Assembly (NCBI RefSeq): GCF_013375035.1
Contig: NZ_CP056032.1
Span: 3,904,001-3,968,000, forward strand
Length of the DNA: 64,000 bases
Source: Spirosoma sp. KUDC1026
GTDB taxonomy: Bacteria > Bacteroidota > Bacteroidia > Cytophagales > Spirosomataceae
Reading direction: 5' to 3'
Below, one piece after another: positions 19,046-27,888 of the stretch (within the stretch, counting starts at the first letter, position 1; each line of letters starts with the position of its first letter). Both the position numbers and the translations under genes were made by a program. Under the pieces are notes generated by a model that was not told where the DNA came from, made no database searches, and saw only the letters and a program-made list of their open reading frames with translations.

Positions 19046-19291
19046 TTAGTGTCCGTCACCCGGGAGCATTTCTTTCAGTTTAACCCTGTCGATGCGGCCA
19101 ACTGGAATTTCCGCGTTGTTGATCCGGATGTAAGTCGCCTTGATGGCCTGACTGCACTTCAGCGCAACGACAAAGCACCGGACCGGTTCTACGCTTCCAC
19201 CAACCTGGATCTGGGTGTCGAAACGCCGGATGAAACTACCCTCTCGATCCTGGCCAAAATCAACGCCTTTTTCAGTCAGCGGCCGGGCCAA
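19046..19291 (-). pseudogene. Probable remnant of a LytTR-type DNA-binding domain
   Basis: An 81-codon frame on the minus strand with codon use like real genes of this window (CTG, ATC, CGG) but only a TTG start, directly after an in-frame TAG. The C-terminal half, FVVALKCSQAIKATYIRI then NNAEIPVGRIDRVKLKEML, lines up with the end of LytTR domains (HRSFVVAL...IPVGRxYRxxL). The expected His-Arg-Ser is replaced by Val-Arg-Cys and the N-terminal half of the domain is missing. I read it as a decayed fragment of a two-component response regulator. An intact small protein cannot be excluded. Confidence 0.35.
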
Positions 19292-19475
19292 AGCCTACTC
19301 ACGGACGGGTAACTATCTGGCAGATCGTACATGCCTGAAGCCGCTTTTCATGTACGGCATACATGGCCCAGTGCATAACTAAACGGCCTGAAGCCGCGTC
19401 AAATCGTATCGTCGTCGTTATATTCGCCCATACATAACGATTTACTGTCCAGAGTTCCGACTTTACCCAGTTTCT
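19292..19475. other. Intergenic region before TonB receptor
   Basis: With the LytTR fragment this makes a 430-bp stretch without a confident gene. It contains two short copies of GCCTGAAGCCGC (about 19335 and 19390), each able to form a small GGC/GCC hairpin. A TATATTCG close to the receptor start is one base off the TAnnTTTG element. Nothing else is recognised. Confidence 0.4.
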
Positions 19476-22019
19476 ATGCTCAATTCTACCCTGCTGTGGT
19501 TAGGTTTAGCCGTTCTTCCTGCCGACACCATTCCCGACAAGGACACGGTACGTTCCCGGGAACTGGCTGAGGTGGTTGTGTCGGCGTCGCGGATTCCCGA
19601 ATCGATTCTACGCTCTCCCGTGAGTATCGACGTGCTGGATGCCCGGCGCATCCGACTATCGGCTCAACCCTCTTATTTTGATGCCATCGAAAACCTCAAA
19701 GGTATTCAGGTGCTCACGTCCAGCCTGGGGTTTAAAGTGTACAACACGCGGGGCTTTGCCAACACGACCAACGTACGGTTTGTGCAGTTGGTCGACGGCC
19801 GGGACAACCAGGCTCCTCATATTGGCGCGCCCATTGCCAGTGCGCTTGCCCCCTCCGATCTGGATATTCAGCGCGTAGAAGTCGTGCCGGGGGTAGCTTC
19901 AGCCCTGTACGGTATGAATGCCCTGAACGGTCTGGTCAACATCATTACGCGAAACCCTTTCGATTCGCCGGGGCTGAGCATTGGTCAGAAAACGGGCGTG
20001 AACCACGTGAACGATCAGGCGGTTTCGGCCAAGCTTTATTCAGAGACGAGTTTACGGTATGCGCAGCGCATTGGCCAGCGCTTTGCTTTTAAGGTTAACC
20101 TGGTGTATCAGCGCGGCTACGACTGGGTAGCCGCCAATGCGATGGACCTTAACCCGAACGGCAACGCGTCGCTGAATTTGTTTGGTGCTAACAACCCAGC
20201 CCTCGATCCGGTCAACAGCTACGGCAACGAAGCGGCCAACCGGCGTACGCTGACACTGGGCGGACGGCGCTACAGCATCGCCCGCACCGGCTACTATGAA
20301 GCCGAGGCCACCGATTACCAGCTGCTCAACCTACGGGGTGATCTGTCGCTGCATTACCGCTTTACCCCAACAACCGAGCTGGCCTATACGTACCAGGTAG
20401 CCACGCTGAATAACGTGTATCAACGTACCAACCGCTTCCGGCTGGAGAACTACGTGCTGGAGCAGCATAGCCTGACGTTTACCTCGCCTTCGGTCCAGGT
20501 TCGGGCGTATCGTTCGCGGGAAAACACGGGTAATTCCTATAACATCCGGTCGATGGCAGAGAACATCGATAAATCGTTCAAGTCAGACAATCAGTGGTTC
20601 TCGGACTTTACCAGCCAGTTCAATGCCAGTAGCAGGGCTGACGTACCGGTGACGGCTGCGCTGCAGGCTGCGCGGGCCTTTGCCGATCGGAGCCGTCCCG
20701 TTCCCGGAAGCGATGCGTTCAATACGTTGATCGACAACCTACGGTCAATCAATAACTGGGATACTGGCGCGGCTTTGCAGGTAAAATCCTGGCTGTATCA
20801 TGCCGAAGGGCAGTGGGAACCCACCAAAGTAATCCTGAAGAATTTCCGGCAGCGAACGGGTATCGATCTGCTCGCTGGTTTTGATTTCCGGCGCTACGTG
20901 GTCTTCCCCGATGGGAATTATTTCATCAACCCCACCGAGCCGGGACGGAATCTGGTGTACGGTAAAGAAGGCGGTTTTGTACAGGCCAGCCGGAGCTTTC
21001 TGGCCGATCGGCTGAAAGTGACGGGATCGCTGCGGCTTGACAAAAACACGTATTTTGATCCCCGTCTGAATCCCCGCCTGGCTGTGGTGTATTCACCAAC
21101 CCAACTCCACAACGTCCGGTTATCGTACCAGAACGGCTACCGGTTTCCTTCCCTGTTCGAAGCCTTTTCGAACGTAAATTCTGGCGGGGTGAAACGGGTG
21201 GGCGGCCTGCCCATCATGTCGCAGGGAATCTTTGAACGGGCCTATCTGCGTACGTCCATTGATGCGTTTCAGGCCGCTATTAATACCGACGTAAACACCA
21301 ACGGGCTGACGACGAACCAGGCCATTCAGAAAAACAGGGGCTTACTGCGCGCCAGTCCATACACCTATATCAAACCCGAGCAGGTAAACAGTTTTGAGAT
21401 TGGCTACAAAGGGCTATTGTTCAAGCAGCGGCTGTACGTTGACGTCGATTTCTATTATTCAACCTACCGCAATTTTATGGCGCAGGTCAACGCCAATATC
21501 CCCCGTGGTAGCAATCCCGACTCGCTGGCGTATTACTTTGCCAGCTCAACCACGCAGGATCGCTACCGGCTCTGGACCAACTCCCGGACGCGGGTGTATA
21601 ACTACGGGGGCAGTGCTGCGCTACGGTATAGCCTGACCACCAACTGGTCGCTGGGGGGCAATGCCTCGTTCGCCCGACTCGACCGCGCCGAAAACGGCGA
21701 CGGGCTGGAAAGTGCCTTCAACACGCCGAAGTGGATTACCAACCTGACGCTCACGAACGGCAATGTCTGGAACGACATCGGCTTCTCGGTCAACTACAAA
21801 TACCAGAGTGCTTTCCTGTGGCAATCGGAACTGGCAACGGGAACAGTACCCGCCATCAATACCGTCGACGCTCAGCTTAGTTATCAACTCCGGAAAGCCG
21901 GTGTACTGATTAAAGTAGGTGGTACGAACCTACTGAACCGCTCTTACTATACCTTCATCGGCGGACCAGCCGTGGGTGGCTTCTACTACACTAACCTGGT
22001 CTGGGAACTGGCTAAGTAA
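19476..22019 (+). CDS. TonB-dependent outer-membrane receptor
   Basis: An 847-residue TonB-dependent receptor. A short signal region is followed by the TonB-box-like ELAEVVVSASRIPESI (about residues 30-45), a plug domain containing NTRGFANTTNVRFVQLVDG and VEVVPGVASALYGMNALNG, and a large barrel. It lacks the N-terminal carboxypeptidase-like domain and SusD partner of the SusC family, so it is of the siderophore/vitamin or metal type rather than a glycan importer. The ligand is not predictable. It is a single-gene unit: a terminator follows and the flanking genes are on the other strand. Confidence 0.9.
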   Translation: MLNSTLLWLGLAVLPADTIPDKDTVRSRELAEVVVSASRIPESILRSPVSIDVLDARRIRLSAQPSYFDAIENLKGIQVLTSSLGFKVYNTRGFANTTNVRFVQLVDGRDNQAPHIGAPIASALAPSDLDIQRVEVVPGVASALYGMNALNGLVNIITRNPFDSPGLSIGQKTGVNHVNDQAVSAKLYSETSLRYAQRIGQRFAFKVNLVYQRGYDWVAANAMDLNPNGNASLNLFGANNPALDPVNSYGNEAANRRTLTLGGRRYSIARTGYYEAEATDYQLLNLRGDLSLHYRFTPTTELAYTYQVATLNNVYQRTNRFRLENYVLEQHSLTFTSPSVQVRAYRSRENTGNSYNIRSMAENIDKSFKSDNQWFSDFTSQFNASSRADVPVTAALQAARAFADRSRPVPGSDAFNTLIDNLRSINNWDTGAALQVKSWLYHAEGQWEPTKVILKNFRQRTGIDLLAGFDFRRYVVFPDGNYFINPTEPGRNLVYGKEGGFVQASRSFLADRLKVTGSLRLDKNTYFDPRLNPRLAVVYSPTQLHNVRLSYQNGYRFPSLFEAFSNVNSGGVKRVGGLPIMSQGIFERAYLRTSIDAFQAAINTDVNTNGLTTNQAIQKNRGLLRASPYTYIKPEQVNSFEIGYKGLLFKQRLYVDVDFYYSTYRNFMAQVNANIPRGSNPDSLAYYFASSTTQDRYRLWTNSRTRVYNYGGSAALRYSLTTNWSLGGNASFARLDRAENGDGLESAFNTPKWITNLTLTNGNVWNDIGFSVNYKYQSAFLWQSELATGTVPAINTVDAQLSYQLRKAGVLIKVGGTNLLNRSYYTFIGGPAVGGFYYTNLVWELAK

Positions 22020-22020
22020 T

Positions 22021-22070
22021 ATTTTGGGACAGGATTACAGAATTGTCACCTGTTAATCCTGTCCCAAAAT
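22021..22070 (+). terminator. Terminator after TonB receptor
   Basis: Perfect 17-bp arms at 22021-22037 and 22054-22070 (core GGGACAGGATTA) with a 16-base loop and A/T-rich outer ends. It lies between convergent genes and probably serves both. Confidence 0.82.
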
Positions 22071-22076
22071 TTTGCT

Positions 22077-22814
22077 CTACCAGGGGCTGATGCCCGTTTC
22101 TGGTGAATTATCGTCGCTGAAGAACTGACTGGTTGGCCCATCCGGCCCTAAAACAGCGGCTTTGACCACGCGGGCAGCGGCATCTTCGACGGTGCCGGGA
22201 CCGGAGTGGTGGTTGAAATCAGTAGCCGTATAGCCTGGGTCAACGGCGTTTACCTTGAACGCCGTATCGCGCAACTCATACGCCAGCATAATGGTGTAGG
22301 CATTCAGAGCCGCTTTGGAAGGGCCATAAGCCGCTCCTTTAACGTGGTAGTATTTCCAGGTCGGATCGGTATGTAGCGTTAGTGAGCCCAGCCCCGACGT
22401 TACGTTCACGATCCTCGGTTCGGGTGATTGTTGCAGCAGGTCGATAAACGCCTGGGTTGTTTCAATCACCCCGAAAACGTTTGTTTCGAACACCTGCTTG
22501 ATTATACCGATGTCCGTACTGAGCGCTGGTTGCGACATACCACCGCTAATCCCGGCATTGTTGATGAGGACGTCAAGGGTACCTGTTTTCTGACCCAGCG
22601 TCTGGCGGGCGGCTTTGATCGAGTCGACGTTATCGACATCAATGACAATCGGTTCGACGTTAGTCAGTCCTTCCGATTTTAGCTGGTCAACGGCCTGCTG
22701 GCCTTTTTCCGCATCGCGACTACCCAGATACACGTAATAGCCTTTTTGTAGTAATTGCCGGGCGGCTTCGAAGCCAATGCTTTTGTTTGCTCCTGTTATC
22801 AGTGCTGTTTTCAT
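22077..22814 (-). CDS. SDR-family oxidoreductase
   Basis: A 245-residue short-chain dehydrogenase with TGANKSIG at residues 7-14, NNAG at 85-88, catalytic Ser140 and YGPSK giving Tyr163 and Lys167. The Arg-containing GSRDAEKG after strand 2 favours NADP(H). The type resembles carbonyl-reductase-like SDRs that reduce small aldehydes or ketones. It lies 66 bp downstream of an AraC regulator on the same strand and is probably controlled by it. The pair may belong functionally with the broken aldo/keto reductase on the other side of the regulator. Confidence 0.87.
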   Translation of the reverse strand: MKTALITGANKSIGFEAARQLLQKGYYVYLGSRDAEKGQQAVDQLKSEGLTNVEPIVIDVDNVDSIKAARQTLGQKTGTLDVLINNAGISGGMSQPALSTDIGIIKQVFETNVFGVIETTQAFIDLLQQSPEPRIVNVTSGLGSLTLHTDPTWKYYHVKGAAYGPSKAALNAYTIMLAYELRDTAFKVNAVDPGYTATDFNHHSGPGTVEDAAARVVKAAVLGPDGPTSQFFSDDNSPETGISPW

Positions 22815-22880
22815 GATCGAGTTATTAACAGGACAAAGCTACCGGGTTACCTGCGCCCGGCAGGAACATATTCTTCGGTA

Positions 22881-23771
22881 TTACTGGTACATTTCACGGA
22901 TACTAAGTCGATACTCCGCCGGCGTCAGCCCGGTTTCCCGCTTAAAGAAGCGGTTGAAGTAAGAAGCCTCCGAAAAACCAAGATCAAAGGCGATTTCCTT
23001 GAGCGAATCCTGGCTATGAAACAGCAGACGTCGGGCTTCCAGTACCAGGCGGTCGTGAATGTGGGCAATGGCGGGTTTGCCGCTCTGGGCTTTGACCACT
23101 TCACTCAAATGCCCGGCGGATATATTCAGCATGGATGCGTACTCGCTCACTTCGTGCTGCGCGCGGAAGTATTCATCGATTTTGGCCTGGTACCTTTTCA
23201 GCAATAGTTTATCGGGAGATGCTTCGTTATTCCGGTATTGTTCGGTATACAACCGGCTCAGGTGCGTAAGCAACACCGTCAGGTAAGCCGCCAGCATCCG
23301 CTGCTGCCACTGGCCCGGGAGCCGGTATTCGGCGTATAGCTTATCCAGTATATCTTCTACAAAGGCGACATCCGCTTCGGTCAGTAGCAGTTCGTGACCG
23401 TTCTGCGGATTCAGAATCAGCGGCAGATTGATCAAGGCTGTATTCTCCTGTAACGCCAGAAATTCATTCGTAAACGCAAGGCTGGTGCCCCACATCGGCT
23501 TCGCTTCTTCTTTCACTTGGATCTGACTGGGCACGGTGAAGTAGACTGTATTGTCCTTTACTTCATAGGGCCTCATGTCTACCCAGTGGCGACTGTTGCC
23601 GCGTTTAACAAATACCAGTAGATAATACGCTTTCCGGTGAGGTACGAGAATATCTGACTGGTATTCGATCGTTCCTTCGGCCCGCGCCATTCTGAATAGT
23701 TTGCTGCCGTACCGTTCGTCCTGGTCGGAGGTGTAAACGGGTAAGTGCTCGTCGATGCTGAGTACATTCAT
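22881..23771 (-). CDS. AraC-family transcriptional regulator
   Basis: A 296-residue regulator with an N-terminal cupin-like sensing region (about 1-170) and a C-terminal pair of helix-turn-helix motifs (about 195-290). The second HTH is clear in IAFDLGFSEASYFNRFFKRE followed by GLTPAEYR. AraC proteins of this layout activate nearby metabolic genes in response to a small ligand. It starts at an ATG (23771), 166 bp from the start of the divergent aldo/keto reductase remnant, and heads a likely two-gene unit with the SDR. In related genomes such regulators often control adjacent reductases; that is recall, not shown here. Confidence 0.9.
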   Translation of the reverse strand: MNVLSIDEHLPVYTSDQDERYGSKLFRMARAEGTIEYQSDILVPHRKAYYLLVFVKRGNSRHWVDMRPYEVKDNTVYFTVPSQIQVKEEAKPMWGTSLAFTNEFLALQENTALINLPLILNPQNGHELLLTEADVAFVEDILDKLYAEYRLPGQWQQRMLAAYLTVLLTHLSRLYTEQYRNNEASPDKLLLKRYQAKIDEYFRAQHEVSEYASMLNISAGHLSEVVKAQSGKPAIAHIHDRLVLEARRLLFHSQDSLKEIAFDLGFSEASYFNRFFKRETGLTPAEYRLSIREMYQ

Positions 23772-23871
23772 TGCCTAAAACTACGCGTTTTTCGGCAAGA
23801 GCTTATTCTCCCAGTTTCTAATCAATGTACCGAACAGCGGATCAAAATCGGTTTTATCGTTCCGGTGTTCC

Positions 23872-23963
23872 CATTTGCTATTTATTAGTGGTCGGCAAGG
23901 TATCGGGGTATCTTTGTTACCTAATCAACTCGAGTTATGAGCACAATGCAAAAACGAACATTA
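23872..23963 (+). repeat. Left copy of an inverted ~92-bp duplicated 5' region
   Basis: This stretch (promoter region plus first nine codons of an aldo/keto reductase) matches the reverse complement of 28170-28260 at roughly three quarters of positions in a hand alignment. The best-conserved part is CTTTGTTACCTRATCAACTC followed by GRGTTATGARCAC. It contains TATCTTTG (23909-23916), a TAnnTTTG promoter element. The two copies face each other across the AT-rich module. Confidence 0.7.
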
Positions 23964-24041
23964 GGTACAGGCCCCAACGGGCTCGACATATCGGCTATTG
24001 GATTAGGCTGCGTGGGTATGAGCTTCGACTATGGGTCATGA
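23937..24041 (+). pseudogene. Truncated aldo/keto reductase, N-terminal 34 codons only
   Basis: An ATG with a good upstream promoter element opens a frame that reads QKRTLGTGPNGLDISAIGLG then CVGMSFDYGS before a TGA. This is the first beta strand and cofactor-loop region of the aldo/keto reductase family (compare the usual KRxLGxxGLxVSAIGLGCMGMS). A complete member has about 320 residues, so nearly 90 percent is missing. The sequence changes abruptly to AT-rich DNA at the TGA. The gene was evidently cut here, either by insertion or by a deletion that brought in the AT-rich module. Confidence 0.8.
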
Positions 24042-24148
24042 TTTTTTATTTCTAGCCAACAGGTAACAGAGCAAATACGGGAAATTTCCCCTTGTGGGCT
24101 GATCGCCTGATGAGGATACTTGAATTTGATTCTAGTATGCATATTCAG

Positions 24149-25597
24149 ATGAAGCAAATAAATTGGCCAGCGAGATGGTTGCTGAGTCTGAGTCTCTTAC
24201 TAGTTCTGATAGCAGAGACATCAGGGCAGTGGAAGACGTTTAAAGAGTTTGATGAGGAAGTCAAGAAAACCTATGAGCAGCTCCGGTTTATGGATGTAAA
24301 TCTTGACGTCAATGGCGTACGGCTCAGGGGCGTTCCGTTTGGCTATGCCTTTGCCTACTTCGACCGGGGCAACGCCCAGCGCTGGCTGATGGTCAACCAA
24401 CGCTTGTTATATAAGCAGTTTATTGAAGAAAAAGATAAGATAAAAGAAAAAGATAAGATAAATCAATTGCAAAATCAAACCCTCGACCGCGTTCGTGGTC
24501 TCATTGCCCACGAATGGTCGCATCATTTTCTGGGGCATACGTTCGAGCGTATATCCCGGCTCAATGAGCGGGACGCCGACATCTTGACTGGGCGCATCCT
24601 CTATGAACACTACAACCAGGATAACTCTAAACAGGATAACTCTAAACAGGATAACTCTAAAAGTGAGCTTGACACCACTAACTTAGGGCGTAGCCTGGCA
24701 GTTACTCGTTTCTACACTAAGTCAGGACGCTATCACCTGTCTAAAGAATCCAGGTCTAAGCTTATTAAAAAAGGTTATACAACGGCGTGGCTACTTAAAT
24801 TTTACACAAACTTGCCTAATAATCTAAAATTGACATCTTTACAAGATAAACTTAATAATATAGAGATAAAACGCCAGGAAGATAGCCTACAATCTGCATT
24901 GGAAGAAACAAAAAAGAAAGCTTCAGAGGCAAAGCGCATTGAGATTGAAAAAAAAATAGAAGAAAATGAGGTTGAGTTATATAAGTTAAAAAATAACTTA
25001 TTAATAATTGCTGATAGTACTACTAAACAAATAGTAAAAGATAGTTTAGAAAGGCTTATAACAGATAAAGATACTTCATCTATAATTAATAATATCAAAT
25101 CTTTAAAAGAAAATATAAATATATCAATAATTGATGCCGTTAAAGCAGCTAATAATGGTTTTAAATTCAGTGAAAAAAAAGAAAAAATAAGTTCTAATAT
25201 TAAGAACAATAAAAAAATTGATTGGTCTGACATGTATGGATCATTATATAATATAGTATACATCCATCAAAAGGATCTAAAATCAGAATTTCAATTAATA
25301 CTTAAGAATTTTTTTGAAAAACCTAATACGCTATGCAACTTATACTATGAATTAGTAGGAGATGTAACTTTTACCGTAAATATTTCAACGCTAACCGTTA
25401 ATATAGCCCAAAATACAAATAATAAGTCTGTAAAAATTAAAGACTACAAAGACCCTAACTCTCTTTTTCTGTACACATTCCGTATAGAGGAAACAAATTA
25501 TTTTCTGGATTGTAACTACCATCTCTGGGAAGAAACGATTGGGGCACCTGCTATTGATAACAAATTATTTTTACAACAATATAAATTAACTAAATAA
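24149..25597 (+). CDS. Secreted M48-like HExxH zinc metalloprotease, AT-rich module gene 1
   Basis: A 482-residue protein with a signal peptide (WLLSLSLLLVLIAETSG, cleavage near residue 26). A zinc protease signature follows: AHEWSHHFLGH (HExxH at 121-125) with NERDAD placing Glu140 and Asp144 as in the E-x3-D third-ligand motif of M48-type gluzincins. No membrane helices surround the site, so it should act in the periplasm or outside. A stretch with three QDNSK repeats (157-171) and a charged coiled-coil-like region (about 250-360) follow. The C-terminal 130 residues are not recognised. The frame extends up to 24092, but the ATG at 24149 starts the signal peptide. The second half is very AT-rich. 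Its stop overlaps the next start (TAATG). Confidence 0.72.
   Translation: MKQINWPARWLLSLSLLLVLIAETSGQWKTFKEFDEEVKKTYEQLRFMDVNLDVNGVRLRGVPFGYAFAYFDRGNAQRWLMVNQRLLYKQFIEEKDKIKEKDKINQLQNQTLDRVRGLIAHEWSHHFLGHTFERISRLNERDADILTGRILYEHYNQDNSKQDNSKQDNSKSELDTTNLGRSLAVTRFYTKSGRYHLSKESRSKLIKKGYTTAWLLKFYTNLPNNLKLTSLQDKLNNIEIKRQEDSLQSALEETKKKASEAKRIEIEKKIEENEVELYKLKNNLLIIADSTTKQIVKDSLERLITDKDTSSIINNIKSLKENINISIIDAVKAANNGFKFSEKKEKISSNIKNNKKIDWSDMYGSLYNIVYIHQKDLKSEFQLILKNFFEKPNTLCNLYYELVGDVTFTVNISTLTVNIAQNTNNKSVKIKDYKDPNSLFLYTFRIEETNYFLDCNYHLWEETIGAPAIDNKLFLQQYKLTK
24617..24661 (+). repeat. Three tandem 15-bp repeats inside the protease gene
   Basis: CAGGATAACTCTAAA occurs three times in perfect tandem, coding QDNSK three times. 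A looser repeat of AAAGATAAGATAAA lies upstream at about 24429-24460 (EKDKIK twice). In-frame repeats of this kind change copy number by slippage without breaking the frame. Confidence 0.9.
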
Positions 25598-27828
25598 TGA
25601 AAAAAAATTTACTAATTCTATTATGTTTCATTACCAGCAACTGTTTTGGCCAAACTGCCTATTACGATGCCTTATTTTGTGCCAGCCTGCGGCCAGAGGA
25701 TTGTGCAGAGCTTAATGGATTAACAGGCGCAGATGAAAAAGTGATGGACGAATTAAAAGGCTTTCTGGAACGTCCTTTTGATACTTTAAAACCCCTGCCC
25801 GATTTTGCCCGGGCCCGCCTTATTCTAAGGCGGCAGCAAGCAATGGACGACTTTGGGTCGAAATCCTCCGGTGCCACGGGGATTCAGGCTGCTAACCTGC
25901 TGCTGTCTTTTTTTAATGTGTCCAGCCTGTCGCCCGCTCAATCTGATTCGCTCCTGAACGGCATTACCATTTATTTCGAGAAGGGTTTCCGGCGCGAGTA
26001 TGCTCAGACGTACATCCGTCTGTTTGATCGCTCCATCGGAAAAGTGGGTGAGTTGCAAGTTTTGTTTCCGGCTACTCACGCCAAAATGCGCACCTTTGAT
26101 CCGGCGCGGTATAAAAGCCTGGGCAATGAATTAAAAGCCGTTTTCGACGATGATATGGCCCATTCGCTAACGTATTTAATGAATCATATCGACAATCCCG
26201 ACACGGATAAAAAATATCAATTACTAACCCCAGCTTGGTGTGCAAGAGTAAGCCAATTAAACGAGTATAAATATATAAAACTTTCGGCCAGTATTGGGCA
26301 GAAACTTATCGATGGTGTGCACCCTGGCAACATCATTGCTACCCTGGCTAATAATTATGAAGACGGTTATCCAAAGGATTTGAAAGATAAATTTTTTGTA
26401 CTCAATCTCCTTCAGCAGGCCCTCCGCGATACGGCAGCTTCGACCAGTGGAGGCAAAAACGTATGGATAGACGTTGAAAAGCTAGGTAAGCTAGATACTC
26501 CCCTTAAACGGGCTTATTTTACGGCCTTACTTTATCATGCTGATAGGACCAAATTCACATCGTTCTTTGATCCTAAGCTTATTATACCCGACAAACCAAG
26601 AGATACGCTCACCACAAAGTTTGCTGCATACAATACGATAGGTCCAAAGGTAACGGGTATTTTATCATTACTTGGCCAAATGGATAATTATAGTCATTTA
26701 AAAGGGCAGGATTTATTTACGGAACAGAATTTCCTGCCATTTATGGAAATGATGGTCGATGTGGTGAAATTAATTGACAAAAGAGAAAATGCACAATTAA
26801 GTACAACAATACTCAAAAATGGTTTTTTATTATATAATGCCATCCGGGTTAAAAATTACCAAAACATGCCTCATTATGTGGCCGAGACACTAAAACCCGC
26901 ACTGGTAAAATACAGTAAAAAAAATATTAGTCCGTTATTAAAAGCCAAAGTGTTTTCTGATAGCACCAAATTTAATAAGCAAACTTTTTTAGAAAAAATA
27001 AGACAAAATAAAGATTCTACATTGAATGAATTTATAGATGGTAATTCAATATTAAATGATTTGTTCCCCAAAGATACAATTAAAAAAAATAGCAAAGAAA
27101 TCCTGAATTATTTTTCAAAAATCAGCTATCAGGCTGATAGTATAGCCCTTGGCATGCTCGATTTATTTCAAAAGATAGATAAGGTAACGGCGTTTACGTC
27201 GGGAGTCGTTAGTGCTACCAGCAGCGAGGGAATCAGTGACGTGATCAGTCAGTTTGCCGCCCCGTCCTCAACGGCTGTCGATAAGCGGGGAACGCCGTTT
27301 TCCATCACCGTAACAGGTATGCCGGGGCTTTATGTGGGTATGGAGCGTTTTGTGCCTGAACAGGTTCCAACTTCCTTTACGGCTACGAATAACTACCGAT
27401 TCAACGGAGGGATAACGTTGCCTATTGGCGTTGACTTTACGTTTGCGCTGCGCGATTTGTGGGGCAAGAAGAAAAAAAGCCTGGACAATAATCCGCCAAA
27501 CCCATTTTCGTTGGGTGTATTTGCCAGTGTCATTGATCTAGGGGCCATGCTGAACTATCGGTTGGCAAATAATTCGAACACCTTGCCCGAACACGTCCCT
27601 TGGCAAAGCATTTTGTCGCCGGGTGTCTCGGTTGTACTTGGATTTCCCAATTCGCCCCTTACGCTGGGACTGGGGTATCAGTATGGCCCTAAACTGAGAA
27701 AGTTTAAACAGGAGAATGCTACGCCCTCAGCGCAACCTCAGGAAACGCCGGACGAACTCAATACGCATCTATTCCAGTTGCGGTTAGCCTATGATATTCC
27801 CTTATTTCGTGTTGTCGGACGGCGATAG
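25597..27828 (+). CDS. Exported protein of unknown function, AT-rich module gene 2
   Basis: A 743-residue protein I cannot assign to a family. It has a signal peptide (MKKNLLILLCFITSNCFGQ). The body to about residue 530 is mostly helical with many short hydrophobic segments but no clear membrane helix. The last 200 residues (TVTGMPGLYVGMERFVPEQ, then GGITLPIGVDFTFALRD, LGVFASVIDLGAMLNYRL, LSPGVSVVLGFPNSPLTLGL) look like strands of an outer-membrane barrel or beta domain. The ATG shares one base with the stop of the protease gene, so the two are translationally coupled. The central part (about 26500-27150) is much more AT-rich than the ends. No catalytic motif is seen. Confidence 0.7.
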   Translation: MKKNLLILLCFITSNCFGQTAYYDALFCASLRPEDCAELNGLTGADEKVMDELKGFLERPFDTLKPLPDFARARLILRRQQAMDDFGSKSSGATGIQAANLLLSFFNVSSLSPAQSDSLLNGITIYFEKGFRREYAQTYIRLFDRSIGKVGELQVLFPATHAKMRTFDPARYKSLGNELKAVFDDDMAHSLTYLMNHIDNPDTDKKYQLLTPAWCARVSQLNEYKYIKLSASIGQKLIDGVHPGNIIATLANNYEDGYPKDLKDKFFVLNLLQQALRDTAASTSGGKNVWIDVEKLGKLDTPLKRAYFTALLYHADRTKFTSFFDPKLIIPDKPRDTLTTKFAAYNTIGPKVTGILSLLGQMDNYSHLKGQDLFTEQNFLPFMEMMVDVVKLIDKRENAQLSTTILKNGFLLYNAIRVKNYQNMPHYVAETLKPALVKYSKKNISPLLKAKVFSDSTKFNKQTFLEKIRQNKDSTLNEFIDGNSILNDLFPKDTIKKNSKEILNYFSKISYQADSIALGMLDLFQKIDKVTAFTSGVVSATSSEGISDVISQFAAPSSTAVDKRGTPFSITVTGMPGLYVGMERFVPEQVPTSFTATNNYRFNGGITLPIGVDFTFALRDLWGKKKKSLDNNPPNPFSLGVFASVIDLGAMLNYRLANNSNTLPEHVPWQSILSPGVSVVLGFPNSPLTLGLGYQYGPKLRKFKQENATPSAQPQETPDELNTHLFQLRLAYDIPLFRVVGRR

Positions 27829-27888
27829 TTTAGCTGCCATTAGCCCGATCCAAAATTTGATGACTTCGTAGCTGGGCTAATACCAACG

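Larger units (their letters stand above)
24042..27888. mobile_element. AT-rich island between two broken aldo/keto reductase genes
   Basis: Base composition changes sharply at about 24041 and returns to the local norm after about 27830. For example, bases 25021-25080 hold 15 G/C of 60, against 35 of 60 in 14161-14220. The island carries two coupled exported-protein genes and ends with a weak 8-bp hairpin (27839-27846 with 27874-27881). No transposase, integrase or direct target-site repeat is visible, so the mechanism of arrival is unknown. Confidence 0.55.

Noticed and set aside
18974..19312. A 112-codon plus-strand frame overlapping the end of the OM protein gene
   Set aside because: Its first half is an alternative frame of the OM protein, and the opposite strand shows better codon use and a LytTR-like match.
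24617..24661. Tandem 15-bp repeats as phase-variation switch
   Set aside because: The unit is a multiple of three, so copy-number change would not shift the frame; at most it changes linker length.
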